Shown here piece by piece: positions 62,429 to 64,000 of a stretch of 64,000 nt of DNA. The position numbers and the translations under genes are program-made. The stretch's first letter is position 1. Each line of letters begins with the position of its first letter. The DNA lies in contig CANJCO010000001.1 in assembly GCA_947473045.1 (NCBI GenBank), positions 186,001-250,000 on the forward strand. Reading direction: 5' to 3'. The DNA is from Myxococcales bacterium. Lineage in GTDB: Bacteria > Myxococcota_A > Polyangia > Polyangiales > Polyangiaceae. Below the pieces are notes generated by a model. That model made no database searches. It was not told the DNA's origin and was given only the letters and a program-made list of their open reading frames with translations.

Positions 62429-63661
62429 TCAGCGCGTCACCTCGACTGGCACGCTCAGCTCGACGGAGCTTTCGAAGCGCGTTTTGCGCGTGTCGTAGAG
62501 CACGTGCGCCACGCAGTCCTGAACGCCGGGGGCGAGCGGCGGATTAAACAGTGCAGATTGCACGTATCCATCGTCGCCGACGCGCAAGGTGACCGTGGTG
62601 GAGACCGTCACGGTGACCCCTGCCGACTGAGGAGCGCCGTGCTGGCACGCGCGCACCACGTCTGCGACCGTCTGCGGGGTGCACAGGGGCGGCAACGCCG
62701 AGGCGGCGGGAGCCGTTGCGTCGCCCGCGCTGCCTCGCGCCACGTTGACCCTCCGCGAGGTGCCGATCGGGTCCGGGGCGAGCGCGGCGATTGTGGCCTG
62801 CGGCGCAGGCGGCGTGTCGCCGTCGAGCGACACCGCTGCTCGAACGGCCTCGGCAGCGTGCGCGATGCGCAGCGATCCGGACACGTCGTCGACGTCGAGC
62901 TCGACGTGCGCCGGCGCGGTCACCAGCTCGCCCAACGTCGAGCCGCGTTTCGGCGGCGCGCCGATCGACACGACACCCTCGCTCAGGTCGACGGTGACGT
63001 GATCGCCGCTCCTCGCGACGCGCAGGTGCGTGCCGTGCACGGCCACGCGCACGACGTTGCCGCGCGCGCTCGTCACGTCGACCGCGAATGCCTCTCCGCT
63101 CGGGACGGGGACGACCTGTGCTTCGGTCGCGCCGCGCTCGAGGGACACGATGAGCGGCGCGTCTGCCCGCGCGATCGTGACCGCGCTGCCCGGCTCGAGC
63201 AGCCAGCGAACCTTGCCCGCGCGCTCAAACACGCCCGTCGCACCAGCAGCCTCGACCCGTGCGCCCTGCGCGAGCGCACCGCCGCGAGCGACGGTCTGGC
63301 CGCCGACGCGAATCTCGCCGGTGCCACGGAGCGCGATCAACGCCCCTGCAGGCGCGGGCAGCGCGATCGCCGCGAGCGGCGCCTCGGGTGGCTCTGCGCG
63401 ACGGCTCACGAAAAACGCAAAACAAGCGGCCGCAGCAAGGGCCACTGCGGCAGAGAGCCAGACCACGTTGCCGCGACGCGCCCGGGCGGAAAGGCTGCTG
63501 TTTTCGCGGGCGATGCGGTCGGTCAGGCTGGCTTCGATCCGGTTCCAGTCGAGCTCGGGCGCAGGCGTCAGGCACAGGTCGTGAATCGACGCGCGCAGCG
63601 GCTCGCTCGGCCGATCGGCGTCGAGAACCTCGGCAGAAAGCGTGGTCTCGTCGCGGCTCAC
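62429..63661 (-). CDS. FecR-like membrane protein (probable anti-sigma partner)
   Basis: A 410-residue protein with a short cytoplasmic N-terminus, one membrane helix at about 67-86 (VVWLSAAVALAAAACFAFF), and an exported FecR-like region with the strand-rich core (AFAVDVTSARGNVVRVAVHGTH style repeats). The C-terminal 100 residues contain two Cys and end in a TonB/AgmX-like beta unit (VELSVPVEVTR). It starts by ATGA overlap at the stop of the ECF sigma gene, the usual order for a sigma/anti-sigma or FecR pair. The signal it senses is unknown. Confidence 0.78.
   Translation of the reverse strand: MSRDETTLSAEVLDADRPSEPLRASIHDLCLTPAPELDWNRIEASLTDRIARENSSLSARARRGNVVWLSAAVALAAAACFAFFVSRRAEPPEAPLAAIALPAPAGALIALRGTGEIRVGGQTVARGGALAQGARVEAAGATGVFERAGKVRWLLEPGSAVTIARADAPLIVSLERGATEAQVVPVPSGEAFAVDVTSARGNVVRVAVHGTHLRVARSGDHVTVDLSEGVVSIGAPPKRGSTLGELVTAPAHVELDVDDVSGSLRIAHAAEAVRAAVSLDGDTPPAPQATIAALAPDPIGTSRRVNVARGSAGDATAPAASALPPLCTPQTVADVVRACQHGAPQSAGVTVTVSTTVTLRVGDDGYVQSALFNPPLAPGVQDCVAHVLYDTRKTRFESSVELSVPVEVTR
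62552..62562. repeat. TGYANNNTRCA site (TGCAGATTGCA)
   Basis: Inside the FecR-like gene (minus); coding strand reads GTG CAA TCT GCA CTG TTT AAT. Confidence 0.55.
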
Positions 63662-64000
63662 TCGTGGCCTCCGTCTTTGGTGAACGTAACATTGAGCGCA
63701 GCCAGCGCGGGCTCCTGCGCGATCATCGCCTCGAGCTCGCGGCGCGCATAAAACAGGCGCGTTCGCACGGTGAGCACGGGCGCGCCGACGATCTCGGCGA
63801 TTTCCTGGGGCGAGACGCCTTCGAGCTCGTGCAGCACGAACACCGTCCGCTTTTTGTCGCCGAGTTTGTCGAGCAGGCGCAGAAACGCGCGCGTTCGAAG
63901 GCGGCGGTCGACTTCTTCGTCGGGCAGCAGGCTGCGATGGTCGGCCGACACGTCGGAAGGCAGCTCCTCCGAGAGCACCGGGCGGCTCTTGGCGGAGCGT
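63658..64000 (-). CDS. ECF-type RNA polymerase sigma factor, C-terminal part (runs off the right edge)
   Basis: About 113 residues are visible, open to the window edge, so the start and the sigma-2 region are missing. The visible part holds region 4 with the HTH GVSPQEIAEIVGAPVLTVRT followed by RLFYARRELE, the usual ECF end. Its GTG at 63978 is internal rather than the true start, because the frame continues upstream without a stop. It overlaps the FecR-like gene by 4 bases. Confidence 0.8.
   Translation of the reverse strand, partial: RSAKSRPVLSEELPSDVSADHRSLLPDEEVDRRLRTRAFLRLLDKLGDKKRTVFVLHELEGVSPQEIAEIVGAPVLTVRTRLFYARRELEAMIAQEPALAALNVTFTKDGGHE

Overview
The window is dense, high-G+C DNA (roughly 70 % G+C by eye) with strong codon bias, no gene-free stretch longer than about 210 bases, and no tRNA, rRNA, CRISPR array or insertion sequence that I could see. 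The gene content points to a myxobacterium-like member of the Myxococcota (Polyangia-type): a FrzS-like pseudo-receiver/coiled-coil protein, three consecutive bactofilins, three Hanks-type Ser/Thr kinases, a DUF4388 (PATAN) response regulator, many lipoproteins, and a GldA/GldF/GldG-type ABC system. Most of it looks like ordinary chromosome rather than a mobile island. Both ends cut genes.

Layout. 1-2952: membrane glycosyltransferase-like genes. 3005-4930: triple bactofilin operon running into pyrE. 5032-9448: a PPDK/PEP-synthase regulator, a Ser/Thr kinase, thiolase plus a coupled metallo-beta-lactamase-fold hydrolase. 9433-13685: prepilin peptidase, a Sua5/YciO protein, thiD, a repeat-bearing lipoprotein, adenosine deaminase. 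13718-16540: a large TPR/HExxH peptidase. 16605-21769: an overlapping chemosensory operon (PATAN response regulator, CheW-like, soluble receptor, CheA, rimI). 21878-28069: amidohydrolase, FrzS-like protein, hisIE, a DHH-like protein with unusual motif order, a DUF2505-like protein. 28086-36795: SppA fused to an N-terminal barrel-like region, a metallophosphoesterase, two Ser/Thr kinases, thioredoxin and an exported unknown. 36893-43136: lipoprotein and a four-gene GldA/GldF/GldG/DUF4340 ABC operon ending in a bidirectional terminator. 43185-46692: tetR-emrB-emrA efflux operon. 46779-51119: tandem retropepsin lipoprotein, a Tes/MJ0619-like radical SAM protein, an unknown lipoprotein. 51233-59628: alpha-2-macroglobulin plus PBP1C. 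59638-64000: divergent aldolase/fructose bisphosphatase pair, queE, and a FecR-like protein behind a truncated ECF sigma factor.

Functionally, several blocks concern cell surface and motility: bactofilins, FrzS, prepilin peptidase, a chemosensory array and Gld-type ABC proteins. Others concern envelope defence and quality control: A2M/PBP1C, SppA, the HExxH peptidase and the retropepsin lipoprotein. A third group is core metabolism.

The observation I rate highest is not a gene. An 11-bp palindromic pattern, TGYANNNTRCA, occurs at least 16 times between 9 and 63 kb, always inside genes, in different reading frames, and repeatedly at the cost of rare A/T-ending codons. I would expect about one occurrence by chance at this base composition. 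It behaves like an iterated intragenic DNA signal of unknown purpose.
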